From contig JAUJOJ010000004.1 of assembly GCA_030447665.1 (NCBI GenBank), positions 122,822 to 157,007 of the forward strand: 34,186 nucleotides of DNA, in the 5' to 3' direction. A program made the position numbers and the translations under genes. The notes beneath the pieces are model-generated. The model saw only the letters and a list, made by a program, of their open reading frames with translations, was not told where the DNA came from and did no database searches. Source of the stretch: Allosphingosinicella sp. Lineage in GTDB: Bacteria; Pseudomonadota; Alphaproteobacteria; Sphingomonadales; Sphingomonadaceae. Below, in pieces: positions 1 through 8,893 of the stretch (position 1 is the stretch's first letter; the number at the start of each line of letters is the position of its first letter).

Positions 1-1338
1 AGCGCGCTTTGGCTCGCCGTCAGGGCAAGCTACTGGTTCATTCCATCGCTGCTGACCTTAGCCGCCTTTCTGCTCGCCCTCACAACCATCCACCTCGATC
101 AGCTCTGGGGACCGACGTGGCTGACCTCCTTCAGCTGGTTCGAAGGCAGCCGCCCGGAGGGCGCTCGGGCGCAGCTTACGGTGATCTCGAGCGCGATGAT
201 CACAATCGCATCCACCGTGTTTGCGATCACCATCGCCGCCGTGGCCTACGCATCCGGCAATTACGGGCCGCGCCTCCTGACCAACTTCATGAACGACCGC
301 GGGAATCAGTTCTCGCTCGGCATCTTTATCGCCACCTTCGCTTATAATCTGACGGTGCTTCGGGTGGTTCACAATCCGCAGGAGGCGCCGACTCCCGGCG
401 AGCCCAGGGCCGAGGCATTGACGGCATTCGTGCCGCAGCTGTCGATGCTGGTCTCGGCTGCGTCGGCTATCCTGGCGGTGGCGGTCCTGGTCTACTTCCT
501 GAATCACATTCCGGCGAGCATCCGGATCAACACGGTGCTCGGCGGGATCGGGCGCAGGTTGCTCCGCGACATCGAGCGGCGCTTCCCGCTGGAAGCGAGT
601 GCGAGCGAAGCGGAAGAGCGGACTTCCGGAAGCCCGATCAGTGCCAGGAGCATCGGCTATATCGAGGTCGTCGACTTTGCTGAGCTCGACGAGATTGCGC
701 GCAAGAAAGGCCTCACCATCGCGCTGCGCGTGCGCACCGGCGACTTCATCCACCCGCATCTGCCTGTGGTCGAGGTCAGCGAGGAGCCGGGAGAGGCGCT
801 CCAGAAGCGTATCCTGGACTGCTTCTCGCTGGGGAACTCCCGCACTCCGACCCAGGATCTTGAGTTTCTGATCGATGAGCTGGTCGAGATCGCGCTACGT
901 GCGCTTTCCCCCGGCGTCAATGACCCCTTCACCGCCGTCACCAGCATGCATTGGATGGGGGCGGCCTTGGCGAGGCTGGCCGATCGCGATCTACTCGCCG
1001 GACCGGAGCAGGACAGTTATCAGACGAGCCGGGTGCAGCCGCTGGCGGACGATTTCGATCATTTCGTCAAGCGGAGCTTCGGCGCCCTGCGCGCGTCGGC
1101 AGCGACAAATCCAATTGCCGCCAAGATCTTTCTCGAGACGCTTTCCGGCGTTTCGGTCGGAACCAGCTCGGCGCACCGGCAATCCACACTTCGTCAGGAG
1201 GCCGAGATGCTCGTAGAGCAGGCTGAGCATGAACTGAAAGGACCCGCTCTGGCCGAGGTGCGGGAGCGGCTCGGAAGCTTCCGGTCGCCAATGGGAGGCG
1301 CTCGGGCCGTCGACCCGGCCGGTAGCGGCGCGAGTTGA
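1..1338 (+). CDS. DUF2254 family membrane protein (5' end outside window)
   Basis: The frame is open from the first base, so the N-terminus lies outside the window; a GTG at 181 is internal to the family and is not taken as the start. The visible part begins with a hydrophobic helix (codons about 12-30), then the Trp/Phe-rich periplasmic-type loop, a second helix near codons 60-80 and a third starting near codon 100 (GIFIATFAYNLTVLRVV). A long hydrophilic C-terminal region follows. This arrangement matches DUF2254 (PF10011), predicted inner-membrane proteins without an assigned function. The gene ends 30 bp before the next gene on the same strand, so the two are probably co-transcribed. The family call rests on recognised sequence pattern; the molecular role is unknown. 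Confidence 0.82.
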   Translation, partial: SALWLAVRASYWFIPSLLTLAAFLLALTTIHLDQLWGPTWLTSFSWFEGSRPEGARAQLTVISSAMITIASTVFAITIAAVAYASGNYGPRLLTNFMNDRGNQFSLGIFIATFAYNLTVLRVVHNPQEAPTPGEPRAEALTAFVPQLSMLVSAASAILAVAVLVYFLNHIPASIRINTVLGGIGRRLLRDIERRFPLEASASEAEERTSGSPISARSIGYIEVVDFAELDEIARKKGLTIALRVRTGDFIHPHLPVVEVSEEPGEALQKRILDCFSLGNSRTPTQDLEFLIDELVEIALRALSPGVNDPFTAVTSMHWMGAALARLADRDLLAGPEQDSYQTSRVQPLADDFDHFVKRSFGALRASAATNPIAAKIFLETLSGVSVGTSSAHRQSTLRQEAEMLVEQAEHELKGPALAEVRERLGSFRSPMGGARAVDPAGSGAS

Positions 1339-1368
1339 AAGGCGCAGAAGCGAATTAGGCGTGCAGCG

Positions 1369-3102
1369 ATGAACCTTGGACGCCTGCTTGTGATCTGGAC
1401 GGCGAGGCACATGCTCGCCCTTCTCCTGATCATCCTCATTCTTGTGGCCGCACGTTATGCGGTTCCGCCGATCACTTTGTGGGTGCAGGAACAGGTGCGC
1501 ATCGCCCGCACCGGACCCGTCCAGCGCGCTGCGCTGACGCGCGCGCTGGAGGATTACGAGCGCTACGCCGCCGCCCGGCAAGTGGCGGCGGAAAGGAGGA
1601 GCGAGAGCCTGCGCCGCGCGCCCGAGGCAATGCTGCGATCCCGCCACGCCGCGATTCCGCCCGCGATTGCCCGAGAGGAGGAAGCGACGCTTACCGGGTC
1701 CGAGCTCGCCCTCGCCGGCGTCCGCGGCGACCCGCAGAGCATCTTCAACCATTATCGCGCCCGAGCCGAGATCGGGCTGCTCCGCCGCGAAATGCAGGCG
1801 ATCGACACGCTTTTGGCGGCGCGGGTGGCGGACCGCAGCCGTGCATCGCTCGCGCAGCGGCGCCTGCAAGCGGTGCAGCAGCTCGATGCGAGCCGTGCCC
1901 GATGGCTGGCAGCCAGAGAGCAAGCCCAGGTGCTGAACCGCCGCCCGCTGGCGCCGGCCCGGAATTATGTCTGCCAAAACGCGCCGCTCGGTGTCGGCTG
2001 CGAGAATTATCGGGCGCTCACGCGGGCGAATGAGGCGATGGAAGCTGCTGCCGCCCAACATGCCCGCGCTCGCCGGCAGATCGCAGCCATCGACGCTGCG
2101 ATGCGGGGCCTTGCCGTCAAGGACCAGGCTGTCGTTGGCGCTGCCTCGATCCTCGAACGGCAGTCGGCGGAGGCTCGGGCCGAACGCGCACGGGTGGAGC
2201 AGATCGCTCGCGGCAATTGGCTGGTCTGGATCGGGCGGCCGATGCTCGATGTGCTGCCGACCGCGTTGGCGATCCTCGCCGCCGCGATCCTCGGCCCGGT
2301 CTTCATCAAGGCGATCCTCTTCTTCCTGGTCGCGCCGCTCGCTGCCCGAAGGCAGCCGCTGCGGCTGCTCCTCAAGGATGGCGGATGCATCCGCGACGCC
2401 GGTTCGGGTTCGGCGGCCTCACAGATGGTGCGTCTCGAACCTGGCCATGAGCTCCTGATCCTGCCGGAGGCGGTGCAGAGCGTTCCGGAACGGTCCGAGA
2501 AGCGCACCAAGTGGCTGTTGAGCTGGTCGATGCCGCTCAGCAGCCTCGCCTCGGGAATGGTCGCGTTGGTGAGGATCCGCGTGCAAAGCGCCGATGACGT
2601 GGTGATATCGGCGACCGACAATGGCTTTGCGGAGGTGGCGCTGATCGAGATCGCCGATGGCTCCGCCATGGTCCTGCGGCCGCGCGCTCTGCGGGGACTG
2701 CTGCAGCCGATTGGCCAGCCTCTATCGATCTCCCGCCACTGGCGCCTTCGGCACCTTTCGGCCTGGCTGACCTTCCAATTTCGCTACCTCGTGTTCCACG
2801 GCCCATGCAGCCTCATTGTCGAGGGCACGCGCGGTGTGCGGCTCGAACCGGCCGGATCGGGGCGCGGCATCAACCGGGCAGCGACCTTGGGCTTCAGCGC
2901 AGGTCTCGCTTATTCGGTTTCCCGAAGCGAGGCCTTCGGAGCCTACCTGCTCGGCAAGCAGGAGCTCTTCAACGACAGCTTCCGGGACGGGCCCGGTTAT
3001 TACCTTTACGAGGAAGTCCCGCGTCTTGGCACCAGAGGCGGCCTTTGGGGCCGTGGCCTGCGAGGCTTGGGGGACGCGGCGCTCAAGGTGTTCGGCCTTT
3101 AG
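1369..3102 (+). CDS. Coiled-coil membrane protein, 577 aa, unknown function
   Basis: An N-terminal transmembrane helix (residues about 13-31) is followed by a long Ala/Arg/Glu-rich region (about 50-285) with heptad-like character, probably coiled coil. One or two hydrophobic helices follow (about 300-335), then a soluble C-terminal domain of about 230 residues rich in beta-type segments. That last domain has a loose resemblance to AIM24/DUF124 beta-sandwich proteins (a HGPCSLIVEG-type strand, then Arg/Tyr-rich turns), but I would not assign it. Two cysteines lie in the coiled-coil part (CQNAPLGVGC). The gene follows DUF2254 closely and converges on nhaA. Codons from about 363 to the stop are duplicated almost perfectly in inverted orientation at the other end of the window. 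Confidence 0.75.
   Translation: MNLGRLLVIWTARHMLALLLIILILVAARYAVPPITLWVQEQVRIARTGPVQRAALTRALEDYERYAAARQVAAERRSESLRRAPEAMLRSRHAAIPPAIAREEEATLTGSELALAGVRGDPQSIFNHYRARAEIGLLRREMQAIDTLLAARVADRSRASLAQRRLQAVQQLDASRARWLAAREQAQVLNRRPLAPARNYVCQNAPLGVGCENYRALTRANEAMEAAAAQHARARRQIAAIDAAMRGLAVKDQAVVGAASILERQSAEARAERARVEQIARGNWLVWIGRPMLDVLPTALAILAAAILGPVFIKAILFFLVAPLAARRQPLRLLLKDGGCIRDAGSGSAASQMVRLEPGHELLILPEAVQSVPERSEKRTKWLLSWSMPLSSLASGMVALVRIRVQSADDVVISATDNGFAEVALIEIADGSAMVLRPRALRGLLQPIGQPLSISRHWRLRHLSAWLTFQFRYLVFHGPCSLIVEGTRGVRLEPAGSGRGINRAATLGFSAGLAYSVSRSEAFGAYLLGKQELFNDSFRDGPGYYLYEEVPRLGTRGGLWGRGLRGLGDAALKVFGL
2456..3102 (+). repeat. Inverted paralogous repeat, left copy
   Basis: This segment aligns without any gap to the reverse complement of 33540-34186 (paired coordinates sum to 36642). 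The similarity stops at the stop codon and continues past the right window edge on the other side. Positions 2683-2999 are identical in both copies (317 bp). The sequence upstream of 2683 and the last 60 bp have roughly one difference per 10-15 bases. Confidence 0.93.
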
Positions 3103-3123
3103 ACCAAGATCTGAGGCTGGTCT
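3101..3123. terminator. Possible weak hairpin between convergent genes
   Basis: AGACCA and TGGTCT form a 6-bp inverted repeat around an 11-base loop in the 68-bp space between the stop of the 577-residue protein and the stop of nhaA. There is no T-run, so a terminator role is only suggested by the position. Confidence 0.2.
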
Positions 3124-3170
3124 GACGTGGAGCCGGCACAGCGTTCGTGGAAGTTTCGCCGCACCTAACC

Positions 3171-4415
3171 TCACGCCACCACATGTCGACGGGCCGAGTG
3201 TTGCGGCGCGAAGCGCAGGATCAGATAGCCCAAGACGGCCGACAGAATGGACCCGGCGAGCACCCCGATCTTCGCCTCTTCAATGAGATCGGGCCGCGCC
3301 GGGAATGCGAGTGCGCCGATGAACAGGCTCATCGTGAAGCCTATGCCGCAAAGCATCGAGACGGCATAGGTCTGCAGCCAGGTCGCTCCGGACGGCCTGC
3401 AGCCGATCCCGAGCTTGGCGGAGATCGCCACCGCTCCGAAGATCGCGACCTGCTTTCCGACGAACAGCCCCGCGGCGATGCCAAGCGGAAGCGGGGCGAA
3501 TATCTGATCCAGCCCGACCCCAGCGAGCGAGACCCCTGCATTGGTGAAGCCGAAGAGGGGAACGATCAGAAATGCGACCCATGGGGTGATGCCGTGCTCG
3601 AGCCTGTGAAGCGGCGAGTCTCCCGCATCAGGTTCACCCGGTGTCCGGTTCACTGGGATCATCGCGGCAGTGAACACTCCGGCTACGGTGGCATGAACGC
3701 CGGAGAGAAGCATGGCATACCAAAGCAGGAGACCGAGCAGGAGATAGGGCACGAGCGAGCGCACCTCGCTGCGATTGATGAAATACATCACCAACAGGAT
3801 CGCAGCAGCGCCGCCAAGAGCCAGCGTGTCAATAGCAGTCGTATAGGCCATCGCGATGATCGCCACCGCACCGAGATCATCAACGATCGCAATCGTCGTG
3901 AGAAATAGTTTGAGGGATGTCGGCGCCCGCTTGCCGAGTAAGCTGAGCACGCCGATCGCGAACGCTATGTCCGTCGCTGCTGGGATAGCCCATCCGCTGA
4001 CGAGTGGAGGTGAGGCACCGGCCAAGGCCAGGTAAATCGCTGCAGGCACGATCATTCCGGCGGCGGCGGCGATGATCGGTAAGCGTCGGTCGTTCCACGT
4101 CCGCAGGTTGCCGTCGACGAACTCGCGCTTGATCTCGAGCCCGACCAGCAGGAAGAAAATGGCCATCAGACCGTCGTTGATCCAAAGGTGCGGCGTCATC
4201 GGCCCGAGCTTCGGCGACAGGACCGGCCCCAGCGGGGTTTCAAGCGCGTGGTGATAGACTTCGGCCAAGGGGCTGTTGGCGGCGGCGAGCGCAAGGGCCG
4301 CGGCGGCCATGAGCAAAAGCCCGCCCGATGCCCCGCTCTTGAGAAAGCGCCTCAATGCAGAGGGTGGCGGCCTGTGCAGTCGGGCGCCGGCGCGTGCAGG
4401 AATGTCCTCCCGCAT
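3171..4415 (-). CDS. nhaA: Na+/H+ antiporter NhaA
   Basis: This inner-membrane antiporter expels Na+ (or Li+) in exchange for protons and contributes to pH and salt tolerance. About twelve hydrophobic segments are visible. The key family residues are present: the Asp in ATDIAFAIG (D149, equivalent to E. coli D133) and the paired aspartates in IAIVDDLGAVAI (D179/D180, equivalent to D163/D164). GLEIKREF and the C-terminal CGIGFTMSLFIG segment are also typical. I place the start at the ATG at 4415 (414 aa). The frame stays open upstream to 4565, but that 50-residue stretch is Arg/Ser-rich and not NhaA-like. It is a single gene, convergent with the 577-residue protein. Confidence 0.95.
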   Translation of the reverse strand: MREDIPARAGARLHRPPPSALRRFLKSGASGGLLLMAAAALALAAANSPLAEVYHHALETPLGPVLSPKLGPMTPHLWINDGLMAIFFLLVGLEIKREFVDGNLRTWNDRRLPIIAAAAGMIVPAAIYLALAGASPPLVSGWAIPAATDIAFAIGVLSLLGKRAPTSLKLFLTTIAIVDDLGAVAIIAMAYTTAIDTLALGGAAAILLVMYFINRSEVRSLVPYLLLGLLLWYAMLLSGVHATVAGVFTAAMIPVNRTPGEPDAGDSPLHRLEHGITPWVAFLIVPLFGFTNAGVSLAGVGLDQIFAPLPLGIAAGLFVGKQVAIFGAVAISAKLGIGCRPSGATWLQTYAVSMLCGIGFTMSLFIGALAFPARPDLIEEAKIGVLAGSILSAVLGYLILRFAPQHSARRHVVA

Positions 4416-4839
4416 CAGAGGGCCCACCAAACGACGATTGCGAGATCCAACGCGACGACACGCAAGGTGGGAATGGTGTTTCGAGGTAGGGCTTCGGCTG
4501 ACATACCCCCTGAACGAGGTGAACCAGCCTTTCGTTCTGAGTAGAAGAAGAAGCGGCCGTTTCATGGACGCTGAGCCGCTACTTCGCTCTTCCGGTGCTG
4601 GGCGCCGTCCGGCGCGCGTTGTAGCAAGCCTATAAGCCTACCATCGCTTAGGAGAGGCTGCAGACAAGCAGAGCCATCAATCTGGCTCCGCTTTCCGCTT
4701 TGCAGGTTCCAAAAACCCGGTAACATCATATGGATCGGGGGGGGCAAGGTCGGGTCATGAGGAAGATAGCTGCAATCGGCTGGATTCGCCGCCATCCGAT
4801 CTGGTCCGCGCTGATCGGCCTGATTGTTGCCTTCGCCAT
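4416..4839. other. Intergenic region between nhaA and pepN
   Basis: This stretch of 424 bp must contain the nhaA promoter. On the plus strand, an ATG at 4757 opens a frame encoding a basic start and one hydrophobic helix (MRKIAAIGWIRRHPIWSALI and onward, about 30 residues). It then runs antisense into the 3' end of pepN up to 5032. The first part looks like a small membrane protein, but the rest does not, so it may be a relic or chance. No convincing terminator or RNA gene was seen. Confidence 0.4.
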
Positions 4840-7422
4840 TTACAAGCTAGCCTGCTCGAACACGTCCTTCGAAAGACCCGGCGTCTCCACGATCCGGCGG
4901 AGCTCCGCTTTCATCAGCTCGGCGCGCTTCTGGTCGAACCGGCGCCAGCGCCCGAGCGGCGGCACCAGCCGGGCCGCACTTTGCGGGTTGAGCTTGTCGG
5001 CCGCCAGGATCATGTCCGCCAGGAAGCGATAGCCGCGGCCCGACGCGCCGTGGAAGGCGCGCTGGTTCGAGGCGAAGGCGCCGACCAGCGCGCGCAGCCG
5101 GTTGGGATTGGACAAGGTGAAATCCGGGTGCTCCGCGAGCTTGGCGACAGCATCGGGAGTGTCGTCGCGCGTCGAGAGCGCCTGCACCATGAACCATTTG
5201 TCGAGCACCAGCGCATTGCCGCGGTAGCGGTCGTAGAAAGCCAGCAGCGCCTCCGCCCGCTCGGAAGCATCGCTGTTGACGAGCATGCCGAGCGCACCCT
5301 GCCGGTCGGTCATGTTGTCCGTCCGGCTGAACTGCCGCATCGCGATCCCCGGCGCATCCTCCGCCCCGGATGCCATCAGATATCCGAGCGCGACGGTGCG
5401 CAGCCGCCTCCCGCCGTTCGCGGCAGGCGAATATCCGTAGCGATTGGCGGCGTTGGCGGCATAAGCGGCCCGCCACTGCGTCTCGAGCTCGCTGCCGAGC
5501 GCGGTCCGCAACGCCTCGCGCGCCCGGTGGATCGCGTCGGGATCGGCCACCAGCATATGGTCGCCGACAAAGGCCTCCGTCGGCAGCAGCACCGCCTCGC
5601 CGATGAAGGCGGGGTCGAGCTCATCGCTCGTGAGCGTCTGGCGGACCGCCTCGATCACTGCGGCATGATCCGCCTCGCCCCCCGACACGGCTGCTACGAG
5701 CGTGTCCAGCATCAGCTGCTGCATCGCCTCGTAACGGGCGAAGGGATTGTCGTCCCGCGCCGACAGAAAGGCGAGATCCTGCGCCGTCCGATCCGTCTCC
5801 AGCACCACTGGCGCGGAAAAATCGCGGTTGATCGACAGCACAGGCCGCTCGCCGATGCCGTCGAAGACGATCTCCTGCTTCTTCTCCTCCAGGAGCACGA
5901 GGCGATCGGCATATTTCTCGCCGGTCAGCTCACCGAACAGGGCGACCTTCAGCGGGATGGGCATCGGCTTTTTCACCGGCTGTCCGGGCGTTTGCGGCAC
6001 CTCCTGCTCGATCATGAGATGCGCCCGCCCATCGCCGGCACGATGCTGCAGCGAGGCACGGACCCGCGGCGTCCCCGCCTGCGAATACCAGAGCCGGAAG
6101 CGGGTGAGATCGACCCCGCTCGCCTCCTCCATCGCCGCGACGAAGTCCTCGCAGGTCGCGGCCTCGCCGTCGTGCCGGTCGAAATAAAGGTCGGTTCCGG
6201 CGCGAAATTTATCGGGGCCCAGGATTGTGTGCATCATCCGGATGACCTCGGCGCCCTTATTGTAGACCGTGGCCGTGTAGAAGTTCGAGATCTCGATATA
6301 GCTTTCGGGCCGGATCGGATGGGCGAGCGGACCGCCGTCTTCGGGAAATTGCGTGGACCGGAGAACCCGCACGTCCTCGATCCGCTTCACCGCCGCCGAT
6401 CCCTGGTCGGCCGAGAATTGCTGGTCGCGGAAGACGGTGAAGCCTTCCTTGAGGCTCAGCTGGAACCAGTCGCGGCAGGTGACCCGGTTGCCCGACCAAT
6501 TGTGGAAATATTCGTGCGCCACCACGCCCGCGACAGCGTCGTAATCGGCGTCGGTCGCCGTGTCGGGATCGGCCAGGATGTAGCGCGAGTTGAAGATGTT
6601 GAGGCCCTTATTCTCCATCGCGCCGAAGTTGAAGTCGGCGACGGCGACGATGTTGAACACGGCAAGGTCATATTCCCGGCCATAGGTCTTTTCGTCCCAG
6701 GCCATGCTCGCCTTGAGCGCCGCCATGGCATGCTCGGTCCGCGGCAGATCCTCCTCGCGCACCCAGATGCCGAGATCGATCGTGCGGCCCGAACGAGTGA
6801 TGAACTGGCCGCGATTGGCGACGAGATCGCCCGCCACCAGCGCGAACAGGTAGCATGGCTTCAGAAAAGGATCGTGCCACTCCGCCCAGTGACGCCCATC
6901 TTCCAGGTCGCCGCCGGCCACGGGATCGCCGTTCGACAGCAGCACCGGGTAGCGCGCCTTGTCGGCCGTCATTCGCACGCGGTAGCGGCTGAGCACGTCC
7001 GGCCGATCGGGGAAGAAGGTGATGCGCCTGAACCCTTCGGCTTCACACTGCGTGCAGAGGATGCCGCCGGATTCGTAAAGGCCCATCAGCTGGGTGTTCG
7101 CCTTGGGCGACAGCTCGACTTCGGTTTCGATGAGGGCGCGGTCGCCCGAGATCGGGATGATCAGCGATTCGCCTTTATGGCAATGCTCGGCAGCCGCGCC
7201 GTTCACCCGAACCGCGATCAGCGTCAGCCCCTCGCCGTCGAGCCGGAGCAGCTCGTCATGAACCCCGTTCCGCTCCACCTGGAGAGTGGCCCGGACGCGG
7301 GTCCGGTCCGCATCCAGCTCGAACGCCAATGAGATTTCCGGCACCAGCCAGTCGGGCGGCCGATAATCCCCACGGCGAACGGTGGCGGGCGGCGCTGCGG
7401 GCGCGGTCTGAATATCGAGCAT
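4840..7422 (-). CDS. pepN: Aminopeptidase N (M1 family zinc metallopeptidase)
   Basis: The product removes N-terminal residues from peptides in the cytoplasm. At 860 residues the length is close to E. coli PepN (870). The GAMEN exopeptidase motif is at residues 267-271, the zinc motif HEYFH at 303-307 and the third zinc ligand E326 in SLKEGF. The N-terminal beta-domain and the long C-terminal helical domain specific to the PepN subgroup are both present. The frame is intact over 2.6 kb, unlike several neighbours. The ATG start at 7422 gives MLDIQTAPAAPP, an ordinary linker before the conserved YRPPDWLVPEISLAFEL start. It appears monocistronic. Confidence 0.97.
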   Translation of the reverse strand: MLDIQTAPAAPPATVRRGDYRPPDWLVPEISLAFELDADRTRVRATLQVERNGVHDELLRLDGEGLTLIAVRVNGAAAEHCHKGESLIIPISGDRALIETEVELSPKANTQLMGLYESGGILCTQCEAEGFRRITFFPDRPDVLSRYRVRMTADKARYPVLLSNGDPVAGGDLEDGRHWAEWHDPFLKPCYLFALVAGDLVANRGQFITRSGRTIDLGIWVREEDLPRTEHAMAALKASMAWDEKTYGREYDLAVFNIVAVADFNFGAMENKGLNIFNSRYILADPDTATDADYDAVAGVVAHEYFHNWSGNRVTCRDWFQLSLKEGFTVFRDQQFSADQGSAAVKRIEDVRVLRSTQFPEDGGPLAHPIRPESYIEISNFYTATVYNKGAEVIRMMHTILGPDKFRAGTDLYFDRHDGEAATCEDFVAAMEEASGVDLTRFRLWYSQAGTPRVRASLQHRAGDGRAHLMIEQEVPQTPGQPVKKPMPIPLKVALFGELTGEKYADRLVLLEEKKQEIVFDGIGERPVLSINRDFSAPVVLETDRTAQDLAFLSARDDNPFARYEAMQQLMLDTLVAAVSGGEADHAAVIEAVRQTLTSDELDPAFIGEAVLLPTEAFVGDHMLVADPDAIHRAREALRTALGSELETQWRAAYAANAANRYGYSPAANGGRRLRTVALGYLMASGAEDAPGIAMRQFSRTDNMTDRQGALGMLVNSDASERAEALLAFYDRYRGNALVLDKWFMVQALSTRDDTPDAVAKLAEHPDFTLSNPNRLRALVGAFASNQRAFHGASGRGYRFLADMILAADKLNPQSAARLVPPLGRWRRFDQKRAELMKAELRRIVETPGLSKDVFEQASL

Positions 7423-7432
7423 GGCCCCGATC

Positions 7433-7475
7433 TAGAGCACTTCCCGAAAAAGTGGGACCGGTTTTTCTATTAGGT
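7433..7475. repeat. Alphaproteobacterial intergenic repeat fragment
   Basis: Just upstream of pepN lies a CTAGAGCA box followed by CCCGAAAAAGTGGGACCGG and a TTTTTC arm. GAAAAA and TTTTTC are complementary, so the element can fold. This arrangement resembles the short palindromic element scattered between genes in many alphaproteobacteria. Only one copy of this form is seen in the window. The assignment is by recalled pattern, not by search. Confidence 0.45.
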
Positions 7476-7598
7476 ACGGATTGCCCCCGGGTAGCCATGC
7501 CAGGGGCATGGCGACCTGATCATCTCCACGTAAATGGCGGGGGCCGCGAGGTGCAATGCGGGGGAGGGTCGCCTGCCGCTTTTACGGCCGCGGAGTTT

Positions 7599-7889
7599 TT
7601 ACCGGTCCCGTTCGCCGCCTGCGCCGGACAGGATCATCGCCCCGAAGCGCCAGCCGAGCGCCCAGCGCACTTCGGCGCGAACCGGACCGCGGCCTGGGAT
7701 CTCGATCGCGACCTGGGAGCCGATCGGAAGCTTTTCCTCGCATTCGGCCATGAAGCCGCCGTCGGACAGGTTCCAGATGGTGGTCTGGAGCTCACGGCCG
7801 CAGCCGTCGATCACCGAGGTGTCCACCTTGACGGCCCATCTGGGAGGCCGCTGCACGTAATTCGCCTTGGTCCTGGCAGTCTGTTCCAT
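7599..7889 (-). CDS. PilZ domain protein (96 aa)
   Basis: This is a small single-domain protein. The PilZ core is recognised from NLSDGGFMAE (the D/N-x-S-x-x-G motif, about residues 40-46) followed by the alternating strands GSQVAIEIPGRGPVRAEVRWALGWRFGAMIL. The N-terminal cyclic-di-GMP arginine motif is reduced to RPPRW rather than RxxxR, so binding of the nucleotide is uncertain. Such stand-alone PilZ proteins are common in sphingomonads and are presumed signalling adaptors. It lies between pepN and the EamA gene on the same strand, with 176 bp before pepN, and is probably transcribed alone. Confidence 0.85.
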   Translation of the reverse strand: MEQTARTKANYVQRPPRWAVKVDTSVIDGCGRELQTTIWNLSDGGFMAECEEKLPIGSQVAIEIPGRGPVRAEVRWALGWRFGAMILSGAGGERDR

Positions 7890-7978
7890 GGTCGCGCAAA
7901 CCCCATCAATCCGCGTTCATCGTATAAGTTAAAAAAACTAAGAAATTGCGCATACCCGCGGCGGCCGCGGCCGAGAGG

Positions 7979-8893
7979 TCAGGCTTGCATCCGTTTCGAT
8001 CGGAGCGCGATGAAGAGCCCAAGGAGCGCGAGCAGGCCGCCCGCCACGGCCGTGGCTGACCAATGATAATCCTCGAAGATGGTGGAGAGCGCCATCGCGA
8101 TGATCGGCACCAGCAGGCTCGAATAGGCCGCGCGGCCCGGCCCCACGGCCCGGATGATGCCCATATAGAATGTGAAGGCCAGCGCCGAGGCGAACAGGCC
8201 GAGATAGACGAGCCCGACCCAGTAGCCGAGCCGGTACTCGATCACGGGCGCGCCATGGAGCGTCTGCGCGAACAGCGCGTTGGCGACCGTCCCGTAGAGC
8301 ATCCCCCAGGCGAGCATCGACTCGATCGGGCGCGTGCGCAGCCTTTTGGTTGCCTGCATCACGTTGGAGAGGAGGCGGAAAGGACCCCGAGCACGGTCAG
8401 CCCGATCCCGATCGCCACGTCCTTCGGCGCGGCCGCTCCGTGGCGCATCTCGTTGACGAACAGGAAAGCGACGCCCGTCATCGCGACTGCGGAGCCGAGG
8501 AGGAAGCGCGGCGTGATCCGGTGCTTCAGGAACAGCCAGGCAAAGGCGCTGTTCGGCACCAGCAGCAGCGCGAACACGACCGCGACCACGCCCGACGTCA
8601 CATAATGCTCGGCCGCATAAACGAAATTGAAGTTGAGGAAGAATTGCAGGAAGCCGAGCAGGACGGCCAGGAGATGGCCCTCCCGCCCAAGCGCAAGCGG
8701 CACCCTCCGGAGCGCGCGGCATAGACGAACATGGCGGCGGCCGCGATCAGGTAGCGGTAGGTGATCGACCAGGCCGCCGGCACCGGCCCGAGCTGGTCGC
8801 GAATGACGATCAGGTCGATCCCCAGATCAACGTGATGATGATGAAGGGGATAAGGACGCGGGGCTTCAGAAAAGCCCCGTCATGCTCCGTCAC
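7979..8893 (-). pseudogene. EamA/DMT-family exporter, three frameshifts
   Basis: Three reading frames must be joined to give one EamA (drug/metabolite) transporter of about 305 residues with ten helices. The order is PRVLIPFIIITLIWGST, then PAAWSITYRYLIAAAAMFVYA, then LAVLLGFLQFFLNFNFVYAAEHY, and finally the half from SNVMQATKR to RSKRMQA. Breaks are near 8811, 8703-8710 and 8368-8375, and each is repaired by adding one base. With three bases added, the length is divisible by three. The start is GTG at 8893, whose GTGA overlaps the stop of the threonine aldolase gene, implying translational coupling. Export of an amino acid such as threonine is a reasonable guess from the neighbour. The breaks may be sequencing errors rather than true inactivation. 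Confidence 0.8.

Noticed and set aside
4757..5032. Small membrane-protein ORF running into pepN
   Set aside because: Only the first 30 residues look like a membrane helix. Two thirds of the frame is antisense to pepN, so it is mentioned only within the intergenic entry.
4981..7332. 783-codon plus-strand frame
   Set aside because: It is antisense to pepN and very rich in Arg, His, Gly and Glu. It arises from GC-rich third positions of the real gene and has no recognisable domain.
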